Below, one piece after another: positions 11,501-20,963 of a stretch of 64,000 nucleotides of DNA. Position 1 is the first letter of the stretch, and the number at the start of each line of letters is the position of its first letter. A program made the position numbers and the translations under genes. The notes under the pieces were generated by a model. It ran no database searches and was not told where the DNA came from. It was given only the letters and a program-made list of their open reading frames with translations. Source of the stretch: Phlebotomus papatasi (lineage: Eukaryota > Arthropoda > Insecta > Diptera > Psychodidae); NCBI RefSeq assembly GCF_024763615.1, contig NC_077225.1, positions 1,984,001 through 2,048,000 of the forward strand. Reading direction: 5' to 3'.

Positions 11501-11805
11501 GGAAAGCAGGAGCGAGTGTTACGGTGATGGACATAAAATCCAGAAAGATCTACTGTAGAAATTCTGCGCATTTGAAGAAAGTGTATGAACCTGAGGATGC
11601 TCAAAGTGGGAAGGAAGCTGATGAAGGACAACAGGACATGCGAGATCAGGAGATAACTCAGTACAAGGACGACATGCTTTGCGAGCAGGATGATGATCAG
11701 GAGACGGAGGACAACATCGAAGCAACAGATCGGATGATTACTCAAACACGAAACAAACGTACTGTTCGTGAGCCAGAGAAATTCAAAGATTTCGTAAGGA
11801 GTTAA
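8551..11805 (+). CDS. pol: pol polyprotein of gypsy element J (protease, RT, RNase H, integrase)
   Basis: The open frame covers about 1,084 codons. The first eight or so residues come from the end of element L, so the native sequence begins near residue 9, at about 8574. In order: aspartic protease with IDSGSTHNVID (about residue 55); reverse transcriptase with YIDDVVVFG (about 340); RNase H starting IADASPVGIGAVL (about 485) and continuing TEREALALVWAVEKF; then integrase. The integrase has the first Asp in IDIALDFLGP, the second in TVDNGRQFVS and the Glu in NGEVKRQNR. No stop interrupts it, but L has separated it from Gag, so this copy probably cannot make a normal gag-pol product. The C-terminus is acidic and glutamine-rich. 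Confidence 0.92.
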   Translation: MLIMCRQLKKRRVRVIEDEDSKVAKKDGEDAFIFNIGDGDEYVWCKIGGVLVEMLIDSGSTHNVIDEKTWLYMKKSGLEVINSTTECKEKLKAYGQNSYLQIVGQFEAVVMIEDNGKDYKTSAKFFVVKNGSQPLLGKITATILGVLIVELPSTRKSQINSTSAERVITPFPRIKGVKLVIPIDESVPPVSQHPRRPPIALQRKVEEKLNELLRLDIIEEAVGHSLWVSPVVVVPKGVDDIRLCIDMRLANKAIKREHYMIPSFDDFLPHLTAARVFSRIDIRNAYHQVELDEKCRYITTFITHKGVFRYKRLMFGISCAPEMFQTIMEQMLAKCSNTLNYIDDVVVFGKNEEEHDHVLRQVLDTLRKRDVLLNQEKCIFKVPEIVFLGHRISGKGIKPAEDKISSIKSFREPQTREELRSFLGLVNYVGRFIKDCATVTDPLRQLIHQGVDFLWEEKHRKAFETLKDMISTPETLSYFDNGRRTRVIADASPVGIGAVLVQFDGDNTTPQVIAYASKSLSKTEQRYCQTEREALALVWAVEKFSIYLIGREFELETDHKPLEIIFKPQSRPCARIERWVLRLQSFRFRVIYKKGSLNVADSLSRLATSKIQETFDVEDDNMVRSIVESAAVDVTEIEEASALDPEFGKLRESVMTGRWTEEVKAYQPFRDELTVTGNILIRGNKLVVPGKIRSRMLNLAHEGHPGESAKKRRLRDRVWWPGLDNDVTKFVKVCEGCSLVTTPNRPEPMVRRELPSGPWIDIALDFLGPLPSGEYLLVVVDYFSRYKEVEIMSKITAKETVNRLDKIFTRLGYPRTFTVDNGRQFVSEEFDYFCKERGITLNKTTPYWPQQNGEVKRQNRSLLKRLRISNGLNRDWKKDLLEYMAMYYTTPHSTTGRTPTELCLGRAIRGKIPSLQDIETQPPLTTEYRDRDKMLKEKGKDKEDKKRGAKESDIIIGDVVLMKNVLPGNKLTTTFGRNRFIVTGKAGASVTVMDIKSRKIYCRNSAHLKKVYEPEDAQSGKEADEGQQDMRDQEITQYKDDMLCEQDDDQETEDNIEATDRMITQTRNKRTVREPEKFKDFVRS

Positions 11806-11827
11806 ATATTGAAAAAAAGGAAGAGGA

Positions 11828-11996
11828 TGTGGTACCTTGACAGGTTTATATATATGATTTAACATTTAAAGAGTTTATTAATGTGACAGAACGAGAGCAA
11901 AGGAATAAAGAGTTACAAGATAATATTGGTTTATTACGTTTATTATTAATCATTTTCGCGGCAAAGAGGATATCACCTTGTGGCGTGAGTACCACA
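11828..11996 (+). repeat. 3' LTR of J
   Basis: 169 bp, matching 4946-5114, and preceded by a purine tract. The target duplication CTAGG follows at 11997-12001, then the remainder of element I's 5' LTR. Confidence 0.93.
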
Positions 11997-12063
11997 CTAG
12001 GGAAGGCACAGGATCTCTAATTCCTCTGTTTATTTGCACCAGGTAATTTTACCCACATTTTTT

Positions 12064-12080
12064 TGGTCCTCGTCGCCGTG
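12064..12080 (+). promoter_or_regulatory. possible primer-binding site of element I
   Basis: TGGTCCTCGTCGCCGTG lies six bases beyond the 5' LTR end and begins with the TGG expected opposite a tRNA CCA end. G, the other BEL/Pao element here, also uses a TGGTCCT start at 20093. The tRNA is not assigned. Confidence 0.45.
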
Positions 12081-12163
12081 GGAACCGCACTGGAAATCGT
12101 CCACGAATATTCTTATCTCTACAAGACCTCAATTGATCTCTCTGGAGTACTCGATCATCAGCC

Positions 12164-15100
12164 ATGTCCAAATTAGCCGACATCCGGAAGACAGTTATGG
12201 ATGATGTATTTGAGGTGGAAACAGCTTTGAAATCGGTCTCAGAAACTGCTCAATTGGATGAAGTTCTCCTGAATTCCTACCTCCAAAGCCTCAAGGCAGC
12301 AAGAACGAAATTTGAGGAGGTGCAGGAAACAATCATTGAAAGTCAATCCGCGGAGTCTCGAAAGCAGCGAGAGACAGAGTTTCTAGATAATTTCCTCAAG
12401 CGCTGTAAGGAGCTTGAGGTGAAGATTTGGACTCTCATCGAACGTTCTAAGACATCACACCACGTTGATGTCGAGGAAGCTGGAGGCTTCAGTGGCGCGG
12501 CTGACAAGCCACAAGGTGATGAAGGAAAACACATCAAGGAGTGGATGCTTGAACTCATGGGGCAAATGGAAAAGAAGCACCGTGAGGATCTCCTCAAGCA
12601 GGAAAAGAGATATCATCAGCAATTGACGGAGTTGCGAGCCAATCTCAAGGAGCATTCTCAGGCTTCTACACAGAGTTTTACTCCCGGTCCTGATTTTGCT
12701 GAAATTTTCAAGGCTACCACTGACCGTCAAATTCAATTGCTGGAAAAGTTAAGCAACAGCAAATCCAATTCTAGGCTTCCTCCTCTTGACATTCCCAAGT
12801 TCTCGGGACAATTTTCAAAATGGATTTCCTTCAGGGATCGATTTGTGAGCACTGTTATCAACGAGTCCTCGCTCTCAAAGGTACAGAAGTTACACTACCT
12901 GAAAGGAGCTCTCACAGGGGAGGCAGCAAGTGTCTTAGAAAATTTAGAAGTCACAGAGGACAATTTTGAGGCTGCTTGGGATTTATTGAACACACGTTTC
13001 AATAAGAGAAAGAATATTATAATGGAGTATGTGAAAAATTTTCACAGTGTATCTCCCGTCTCAACCGCCACTAATTCAAATGTGCGGAAGCTTGTCAACG
13101 ATGTTGTGGGAGTTATTCAGGCACTTGATACCATGAAGGAGAGTTCCCGTGATCCCTGGCTCATCCATGTTGTGCTGGGAAAGCTTGACCATGAATCTAA
13201 GACACTGTGGGCTTGTGAATGCGGTGATAAAGTACCAACCTGGAACGAGTTTGTGCAATTTCTGTACAATCGCTGCGATGAATTGGATTCCTATTCCCCA
13301 ACGGCCAAGAATATTACCAGCGGTGGTTCTACATCACGCGTAAATTCCTCCAAAACTTCCACACATTCCCACAAGAACTCTACCGCATCTCTCGTCGCTG
13401 CAAGTGAGAATTCTTGCAAGTGTTGCTCTTCGGGCTCGCACCCTTTCTATGAGTGCCCCAAGTTTTTGTCGCAATCTTCGGATGAGAGATATTCTTTCGT
13501 GAGGAAATCTAACCTCTGCCGAAACTGTTTAGTTTCAAAGCATTTTACCAACAATTGCAATTATCGTCGATGTCGCTTGTGTGATGCAAAGCACAACGTT
13601 CTACTTCACGAACGCTTTATCGCAGCTGCTTCCGGTTCGGCTACTCCAGCCTCCAGTGTTCCTGCTGCCCCTCCAGCTCCATCCACAGCTGACAATCCGA
13701 CATCTCCGACTATATCAACTGGCCAAGTCGTTCAACATCACCCCACTCCTGGGTCTTCGTCAAATCGGGTTGTTCTGTCGACTTTTCCTTGTCGCACATC
13801 GCCGACAAATTCCATGGTCTTCCTGGCAACCGCCATTGTTGAGGTGTTGGACGCTGATGGCAAGCGGATTAAATGCCGCGCAGTTCTGGACAGTGGATCC
13901 CAAACATGTCTCATTTCCACTGCCCTCTCAGATTCCCTGAGGCTTAAGAAACATCCAGTCAGTGTTTCACTCACTGGTGTTGGTGGTGTCCAATCAAATA
14001 TTCGCCACCAAACCGATGTCATTTTATTCTCCACAACGTCTTCTGAGAATTTCAATTTGGCGTGCTTAGTAGTACCTCGAGTCACTCGAAATCTTCCCAG
14101 CTGGAATGTCAATCCTGAAGAAGTGAATATTCCACCAGGCACCATGCTAGCAGACCCTCAGTGGTTTGAAAGCCGTCCAATCGATATCCTGATTGGCGGA
14201 ACTCATTATTGGGAAATGGTGAAGGACAACACACTTCGTTTGGGTGAAGGACAGCCACTCTTGAAGGAAACTTCATTTGGATTCGTGGTTGTTGGACAAT
14301 GGACCACCCAGCAGGAGGAGAATTCTGCTGTATGCAATATCTCAACTTTGGCTTCCCTCAACAAAACATTGCGTCAATTCTGGGAGCTTGAAGAGGTTCC
14401 TGAGGAACCTACCGCATCTCTTGAACAAGAAGCAGCAGAAAAACACTTCGAAATAACCCATTCCAGGTCTTCAGATGGACGTTTTGTTGTGAAATTACCC
14501 TTCAGGTCCAATTCTCAGGATTTGGGGGACTCCAGGTCGAAGGCACTCCGCCAATACATGTCTTTGGAGCGGAAATTCCATTCCAATCCAGAATTTCACC
14601 GTCTTTACACTAGTGTCATGGACGACTACATTCAGCGTAAATGGCTCGAGACAGTCCCTCCAGACGCTGTCCAGGACTACTCGTACTACATGGCTCAACA
14701 TGGAGTGTTGAAAGATTCAGCCACAACTCAGTTGAGAGTCGTGTACAACGCAAGTGAAAAGACAAGTACTGGACTTAGCCTCAACGATACTCTCATGGTG
14801 GGTCCAGTTGTACAGCCTGACCTGTACACAATCTTAATTCGATTCTGTCGTCATCCGTATGCCATCACCACAGATATTTCCAAGATGTACCCTCAGCTGA
14901 TACTACATCATCCTCACTCTGACTTCCAGAGACTTCTGTGGCGAAAAACTCCAGAGGATCCTATCACGGATTATCGGATGACGCGGGTCTGTTTCGGCGT
15001 GGCAAGTTCTCCATTCCTTGCCACAAAGGCAATCACTATGCTGGGAGAAGAGCATAAGCAGACTCATCCATTGGCATCCCAAGCTCTACTCAACTCCTTT

Positions 15101-17700
15101 TATGTCGATGATGGCATCATTTCGGTGGAGACTTGTGATCAAGCCAAGGCTACTTGTACCCAACTGATAGAAGTTCTTGCAAGTGGTGGTTTCACTTTGG
15201 GAAAGTGGAATTCAAATTACCCAGGAGTGCTCCCGGATAATTGCCGCCCAACTCAGCAAGGCGTCGATGTAGCGACTACTTCCACCAAGACTTTGGGAAT
15301 CAAGTGGAACACCAAGGATGATGTATTCTTCTTCACAGTCTCTCAAGAGGATGAGGTAAATACCAAACGTCAAGTAGCCTCATTCATCGCTAAAATTTTC
15401 GATCCCTTGGGACTAATCGCGCCTGTCGTTATCAACGCAAAGCTCCATCTTCAAGGACTTCATCAGTTGAAAGGCGGATGGGATGTCGAAGTTCCACCAG
15501 AATTTCAAGCTAGTTGGGATCGCTTCCTCCATTCATTGGACAATACCGAATCAATTCGAGTTCCCAGATGGGCTTCCGGAATCGCTCATGCAAAGGAAGT
15601 CCAAATCCACGGTTTTTGCGATGCTAGTCTTCGTGCCTTTGGTTCTGCTGTGTATCTCATCACAAAAAATGATGGTGAAACGACTTCCCACCTACTCACA
15701 ACAAAGTCGAGAGTGGCACCAGGGGAGGACAAAAGCCAAACCATACCGCGTTTGGAACTCTGCGGAGCACTCTTGCTAGCGGAACTTGTGGACAAAATCA
15801 AAGACATTCTGGGCATTACAGCAGTATACTTATGGACTGACAGTACGGTCGTTCTTTCCTGGCTCTACAACCGTGCATTAGAGTTCAAACCTTTCGTCTC
15901 CCATAGAGTGAACAAAATCCTACGCTTGTCGTCTTCTAACCAATGGAGGCACGTTAGGACAGCGGAAAATTCTGCGGATTTGATCACCAGGGGAGCCACC
16001 ACTCTTCAGATATCAGAATCGCAACTGTGGTGGAATGGGCCATCATGGCTCACTGCAGATTCCAAGGATTGTCCGCCCCAATTCATCTACTCGAACGCTG
16101 TTCTGACTTCTCAAGTCACGAAAAACATGAACGCCCGAAGTTACTTAGAAGATTTGGTTCATGTTCACTCATCGTTATTGAAGTGTCAGAGGATCGTGGC
16201 CTACGTCTGCAGATTCCGTAAGGCTTGCGGCAAAAGAGTTCCGGTGGAACGGGGGCCAATTTCTTCATCTGAGTTGGATAACGCATTGAAGCACTTAATC
16301 CGTCTCGAACAGTCTTCTGCCTCTGATGGACTGGCGGATGCCATTCGTAAAGGACCTGTTGGATCATCCTCCAAGTGGAAACATGTCTCCATTTTGTTTC
16401 CGTTCATCGATGACAGCGGACTTATCCGAGTAGGCGGACGCTTACAGAATTCCCAAGAGTGTTTCGACGTGAAACATCCTGTTCTGTTGCCCAGAGGAAG
16501 ATTGGCAGAACTCATAGCCATTCACGAACACCGAAAACTGCTGCACGCTGGCCCACTGACTCTTCTTGCCAACCTTCGGCAGAAATTTTGGCCTATCGCT
16601 GGACGTTCTCTGGTGAAACGAGTGTACAGAAGCTGTGTTATCTGTACACGAGCTCGTCCGCGACCTGAATCTCAACTCATGGGAAGTCTTCCAGCGTCTC
16701 GGGTGACATTCCAAAGGCCATTCTGCTTCACTGGTATCGACTATGCGGGACCAATTCCAATCCGCACTTTTCAAAATCGAAATGCTGCAAAGAGAAATGC
16801 TTATCTGGCCATCTTCATTTGCATGACCACTCGCGCCATACATATTGAAGTGGTCAGTGCTCTCTCTACAGAAGCTTTTATGGCTGCTCTCAAGCGCTTC
16901 GCAGCCCGTCGAGGAACCCCGAAGGTCATTCATTCTGATTGTGGACGTAACTTCGTGGGTGCCAGCCGCGAACTCAAGGATCTCATGGGTTCACCGCAGC
17001 GTTCCAAGAGGAATTGGCTTCTCACAATCAACACCATCAAATCGAATGGAGGTTCAACCCTCCTTTGGCTCCCCACCAAGGCGGATTGTGGGAAGCTGGA
17101 GTGCGCTCCATCAAGTACCATCTTAAGCGCACTGTCGGAACAACTGCTCTCACCTTTGAGGAGCTCACCACTGTCCTTACTCAAGTGGAGGCCGTGTTGA
17201 ACAGTCGCCCCATCGGCCTGGCCTCGGACAACCCGAATGAACAGGAAATCCTCACGCCTGGACATTTCCTTGTGGGATCCAACATCACTTCACCTCCTGA
17301 TCCTGATCTCACCGAGCTCAATGACAATCAGCTCACTCGTTGGCGTTTGTGTCAGCAACGCTTCCAGCACTTCGCCAATCGCTGGAGACGCGATTACCTC
17401 AACACTCTACAGCAACGGTCGAAGTGGAAGGTGCCGCAGAAAAACCTACAAATAGGCCAAGTAGTGCTGACTCTGGACTCTACGTCTTTCGGAGAGAAAT
17501 GGATTTTAGGAATTGTGGAAGATCTCCACCCGGGCATTGATGGACGAGTAAGGGTCGTGACTATCAGAACTCCCAAGGGACTTTATAGACGATCAGTGAA
17601 TAAGTTAGCCCGTTTATTCACTGAGGATGCTTCTGAACTATCTGGTTCCAATGGTTCAGCCAGGGGAGCTTATGTTCAAAATTCAAATGAAAGCATTTGA
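12164..17700 (+). pseudogene. gag-pol: gag-pol of BEL/Pao element I, one frameshift in integrase
   Basis: From ATG 12164 the frame is open to 17200, and a second frame, 17014-17700, completes it. Order: coiled-coil-rich Gag (residues 1-430; FSGQFSKWISFRDRF is the BEL/Pao Gag signature); cysteine-rich knuckles (CKCCSSGSHPFYECP, CRNCLVSKHFTNNC); protease with LDSGSQTCLIS (about 575); RT with FYVDDGI (about 978); RNase H with IHGFCDASLRAFGSAVYL (about 1147); integrase with GIDYAGPIPIRT (about 1526) and HSDCGRNFVGA (about 1590). A single-base indel at about 16985-17015 shifts frame before QIEWRFNPP and GGLWEAG. The final codons run into the 3' LTR. With one lesion visible, it is a recently disabled polyprotein. 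Confidence 0.92.
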
Positions 17701-18182
17701 AACGTTTACATTTGAGCGCAAGGAGTTGCGCGCTGAGAAGAAGGGGGCGCTGCTGTTGAGTTTCTCTCCTTCTTTCTCCCTCCCTCAACTTTTTGTAAAA
17801 AACTCTCTCCGATTTCCGCCAAACACGTTAAGTGCGAAAAAATAAAAAATCCCATAAAATCTCAAATAAAGTGTTTTTTAATTAAAGTGTGGGATTGTCT
17901 GGTGACGCGAGTGAAGTGTCTACTTGTCTAGTGAAGATTCTTCGGCTGGTGCAGTCCTGGGAAATTTTTTCTGGCCCTTCTCCCCGAATAACCTCATTTT
18001 CTTCATCTCCCGGACAGGTAAAATATTACTGACTGGGCAGGGCATTCTAGGGAAGGCACAGGATCTATAATCCCTCTGTTTATTTGCACCAGGTAACATA
18101 TTACTGACTGGGCAGGGCATTCTAGGGAAGGCACAGGATCTCCAACTCCTCGGTTTATTTGCACCAGGTAATTTTACCCACA
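17673..18182 (+). repeat. 3' LTR of element I
   Basis: 510 bp, TG...CA, with two 76-bp subrepeats against the expanded set in the 5' LTR. Followed directly by repeat H1 with no matching target duplication. Confidence 0.9.
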
Positions 18183-18706
18183 CCCCCTTTTATTGTTTTC
18201 TCAATAGCTCCGCCCCTATGGCATTCAGCGGACTCAAATTTTAGTATGTTATAGCTGGGCCTTAGGGCTTTCCATCAATACCAAACTTAAGGTCCCCCGA
18301 CCTCCCTGACCCGAGCTATAAGGGTCCAAGAAAAATTTCTTAAAATAGCCATAACTCCGGTTCTAATTGTCATAATTTAAAAAGTTAGGGCTTTTTGGAA
18401 AGCTCTCGTGAAATGCCACTTCCCCTTCTAACATTCCAAGTTCATAAAACCACCGCTAGGGGCGCTATTATTAAAAAGAAAATTTTTAAATCTTATAAGT
18501 TAAATAACTCAAAAATTCCATTGTGCGTCGGGCTGAAATTTTAGTATGTTGTAGCCGTTGATTATACCTATTAAACAAAAAAAACCTTAAGTCGATCCAT
18601 AACCCCTGACCCGAGCTATAAGGGGTCAAAGTTCGAACATTGACTGGCCTCCATCTCCGGTTCTAACTAACATAGCAACCCAAATTTTACCTTTTTGGCT
18701 TCGTCT
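18183..18706 (+). repeat. repeat H1, left part (5'-truncated)
   Basis: Non-coding. Matches H2 from about 28926 to 29459, with landmarks 'ttttctcaatagctccg', 'aaattttagtatgttatagc' and 'ctgacccgagctataaggg'. The first 280 bp or so of the H2 version are missing, because the sequence starts at the edge of element I's 3' LTR. It is interrupted at 18706 by BEL/Pao element G and continues at 31551. Confidence 0.85.
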
Positions 18707-19567
18707 TGTTCAGGATGAACATGAATATCAACCTATTTAAATTATAATTTTAAGGTACTAATTCAATATCCCGTGAAGGAGATTATTATTTGTAAGTCCT
18801 TCAGACTCTAAAAATAGTATTCATATTTAAAATAGTCAAACTCATACTAATTGCTGATCAATTGCAGTCTCCTAGAAAGGGCTAGGAAATCAGCTCAATT
18901 ACGAGGACTTAAAGGACAAGATCAGTCTCATTGCATTTTTTATATCCTTAATTAATAGGACAAGGAGACTCGTCCTTTAAGGACCACTAGGATTAGTTAA
19001 TATTTTCAAATTACTTTTATCAGTTAATTAGGGTCAAACACAGAAAATTACTCATTTTTTAACGTCAAAATTTTCATGTTTCTAGGACGAATCCTGGGAT
19101 GAAATTTATACCAGAACATTTGTAAAAGCTTCAAATCCTAGGATTCATCCATAAAATTCAAATAGTATGTATAGTTTTTCTAATATTAATGAAAAGGTTT
19201 TTATCATTTATGATATTATGTGCAAAGAAAAGATGAAAAATTGCACATCTTTTAGGACAAAATTAACGCATTTAGGATCTAAATTAAGGACCTGGACTAA
19301 CGGCAAATCATTTTTAAACTCCTTAAAAATAGATTTGCCATATCAGAATTCAAAATTAGTTAATAGTTTAAGAACTATTAAAGATAAAAGATGAGCTGTT
19401 TTCCACCCAAGAATTAGGTCACCCGCAAAAGGTGAAAGACGACATGGAAAAATGTAGCAATCCATCAGCAATTTTTGGTAAATAGGAAAATTAAGTTAAT
19501 GTGTCACCAAAGACACAACAGAAATTATTTAGAAAATATTAAGTTTTAAGTGGGAAATTTAAAATTG

Positions 19568-19602
19568 TATAAAAGCTTAAGAAATTGTTAAAATAAATCA
19601 GA
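19568..19602 (+). promoter_or_regulatory. predicted core promoter of G (TATAAAA and start region)
   Basis: TATAAAA at 19568-19574 is the best core promoter in the LTR. A start 25-30 bp downstream would fall at about 19595-19602, near 'aaatcagaatg', which carries a TCAGA initiator-like core. The first ATG (19603) would then lie within a few bases of the RNA 5' end. The start site itself is inferred. Confidence 0.5.
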
Positions 19603-19660
19603 ATGAAAAAGCCAGCTTCAACAAGAGTTTCACTCAAGACTTCAGCGGCAGCTACTACAA
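19603..19660 (+). CDS. putative LTR-encoded exon 1 of accessory gene of G
   Basis: ATG at 19603 opens a 58-nt frame (19 codons plus one base) ending at a consensus donor, A|GTAAGT, at 19661. Read without splicing, the frame stops nine codons later. The next in-phase acceptor is a CAG at 20137-20139 after a pyrimidine-leaning tract. Removing 19661-20139 (479 nt) keeps the frame and would place an AUG exactly at the junction, at the first codon of the 20140-20876 ORF. The removed intron contains the end of U5 and the primer-binding site. The splice is a prediction from sequence. The 3' LTR copy preserves the same ATG and donor. Confidence 0.5.
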
Positions 19661-20092
19661 GTAAGTGCCAAATAATAAGCAGGGCTTAATTATTCTCCTG
19701 GACAGGCCTAAGTTCGGCGGCACCATCCCGAGTGCCAACAAGACATCGGCCCCAGCTAAAACTTGCCTAACAAGCGGCAGGTGCAGAGAAGCTCTCGTAG
19801 AGCTGAATTAAATAGTTGACGAAGGAGGCGCACCACAGCCAAGTCAGAAGGGCTAGAAACCCTTCAGATTCCCCGGAGAGGCAGCATCCAGGTTGCCATT
19901 TTTCAAGTGGCAGTAATAGCCCTATACTTGAGGCTAGAGGCTGTCCAATTGTGGACGCCAGGGGAACGACTTATCCGGCAACTATTTAATTACAGCCTCG
20001 TGAGCTACGCAAAAGAGCAAGGAGCCTTTCTGAACGTTTCGGAAAGGATTCTTCCTCTAGGCTAAGCTCTGCTACAAGTCAGGGCTTGGACA

Positions 20093-20104
20093 TGGTCCTT
20101 CGAC
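20093..20104 (+). promoter_or_regulatory. primer-binding site of G
   Basis: TGGTCCTTCGAC follows the LTR end directly with no spacer. The TGG pairs with a tRNA CCA terminus; the tRNA is not assigned. It would be removed by the predicted 19661-20139 intron. Confidence 0.6.
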
Positions 20105-20139
20105 TTTTTTAACAAATACAATTTCAAATCTCTTACCAG

Positions 20140-20876
20140 TGGCCAGGAGCTACAAAACCGGAGCATCTTCTGATGGGTCGAAGACACCAAAGGAAGACTC
20201 ACCAAACACCAACAAATCATCAGACGAGCAGCATAAGGCGGAGGAGACCAAGAAGAAAGTCCAACAGTGGCTCCTCGAGAACTCCCGGAAAGTTGCCAGT
20301 ACCCCGGGAGAAAAACTGCAGTCGAAGAAGAAACTCAAGAGAATCTCCATCGAAGAGTATCTCAAACGGAAGAGGGAAGGCCCAGGGAGCCCAAAAGCCT
20401 TCACCATTCCAAGAAGGCAGTCTTCGCCAGACGAGAAGATTGTCAGCAACTCTCCACTCCAGGAGCTAGAGGCAAAGGCCAGACATCCACCAAGTGCACG
20501 TCGCCACAGTGGACATCGTCAGAGACGCCATCAGCCAACAAAGAGGGATTTTCCAAGGCACAGCCAAGTCCCGCACAGGCCTCAGCCATATAGGCCATTT
20601 TTAGAAAATCTACAGGTGAATCTGCAACCCGGATACGACCGGCAGATCACCCTATCATCAACCAGCCAAGCACCACTACCAGCTCAACAAGTGGTGATCA
20701 CACTAGAAGGGGCCCAAGCTCTGGAACTCCTTCAGAAACTTCAGGCAAAAGGAAACCAGACAAGTAATCCTAGGCCGAAGAAGAACAAGAGGCGAGGAGG
20801 TAGGCTAGTCAAACTCCGACAGCTAAAAGCTACCCTTCGTCGCCTAAAAAAAGACGCAGAGAGGAGAAACAAATAA
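20140..20876 (+). CDS. basic accessory ORF of element G, function unknown
   Basis: About 245 codons ahead of gag with no in-frame ATG anywhere, which argues for a start supplied by upstream splicing (see 19603-19660). The product is strongly basic and looks disordered: Lys/Glu-rich N-terminal third (HKAEETKKKVQQWLLENSRK), a Pro/Arg/His-rich middle (RRHSGHRQRRHQPTKRD) and a C-terminal basic cluster (KKNKRRGGRLVKLRQLKATL). No zinc knuckle, protease or membrane segment is present. It ends 87 bp before the gag ATG. It could be an RNA-binding accessory protein or a detached extra Gag segment; I do not recognise a family. Confidence 0.65.
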
Positions 20877-20963
20877 AATTTATATTCTGTGTTGAAAAAT
20901 AAAATTAACAGCAGATACAAAGCCTTATCTTTTCTCTGAGCTTTTTCCACTGTCCACGTCACA

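Larger units (their letters stand above)
4946..11996 (+). mobile_element. Ty3/gypsy LTR retrotransposon J, interrupted by element L
   Basis: Two 169-bp LTRs (4946-5114 and 11828-11996) begin TGTG and end CCACA. The insertion is flanked by CTAGG at 4941-4945 and 11997-12001, inside the LTR subrepeats of element I. Excluding L the element is about 5.2 kb. It encodes a Gag with a degraded zinc-knuckle region and a pol gene open from protease to integrase. The LTRs differ at only a few positions by eye (for example TGTGCTACC against TGTGGTACC). No env gene is present. A purine tract (aaggaagagga) precedes the 3' LTR. Confidence 0.95.
3984..12057 (+). repeat. 5' LTR of element I (contains J)
   Basis: This LTR is split at 4945/11997 by element J, which is flanked by CTAGG duplications. 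Without J it is about 1.0 kb, twice the 510 bp of the 3' LTR. The extra length is tandem subrepeats (see 4320-4945). Its first 330 bp match the 3' LTR with only a few substitutions that I can see. It ends at 12057 and a primer-site-like sequence follows. Confidence 0.88.
3984..18182 (+). mobile_element. BEL/Pao LTR retrotransposon I, interrupted by gypsy element J
   Basis: An LTR pair starts TGTTCAAAATTC at 3984 and 17673 and ends ...TTTTACCCACA at 12057 and 18182. Without J the element is about 7.1 kb. It carries one gag-pol frame of the BEL/Pao type (12164-17700), broken by one frameshift in integrase. A purine tract (caggggagc) precedes the 3' LTR. The 5' flank is the 147-bp satellite and the 3' flank is repeat H, and the expected 5-bp duplication is absent (atgtc against ccccc). 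A later rearrangement probably joined the element to a new right flank. Confidence 0.9.
18707..20092 (+). repeat. 5' LTR of G
   Basis: 1,386 bp, TG...CA. It contains a TATA box (19568-19574), a short ATG-initiated exon (19603-19660) and a consensus splice donor (19661). A 75-codon frame at 19167-19394 is identical in both LTRs but shows no protein family features. Confidence 0.94.

Noticed and set aside
12343..17265. Many opposite-strand and shifted frames within gag-pol of I
   Set aside because: They are shadows of the strong BEL/Pao frame and have no motifs of their own. The same applies within J, G, A and C.
19167..19394. 75-codon frame, identical at 30625-30852
   Set aside because: Identity is explained by the two LTRs of G being copies of each other. 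There are no protein features, and it lies in the U3-like part upstream of the TATA box.
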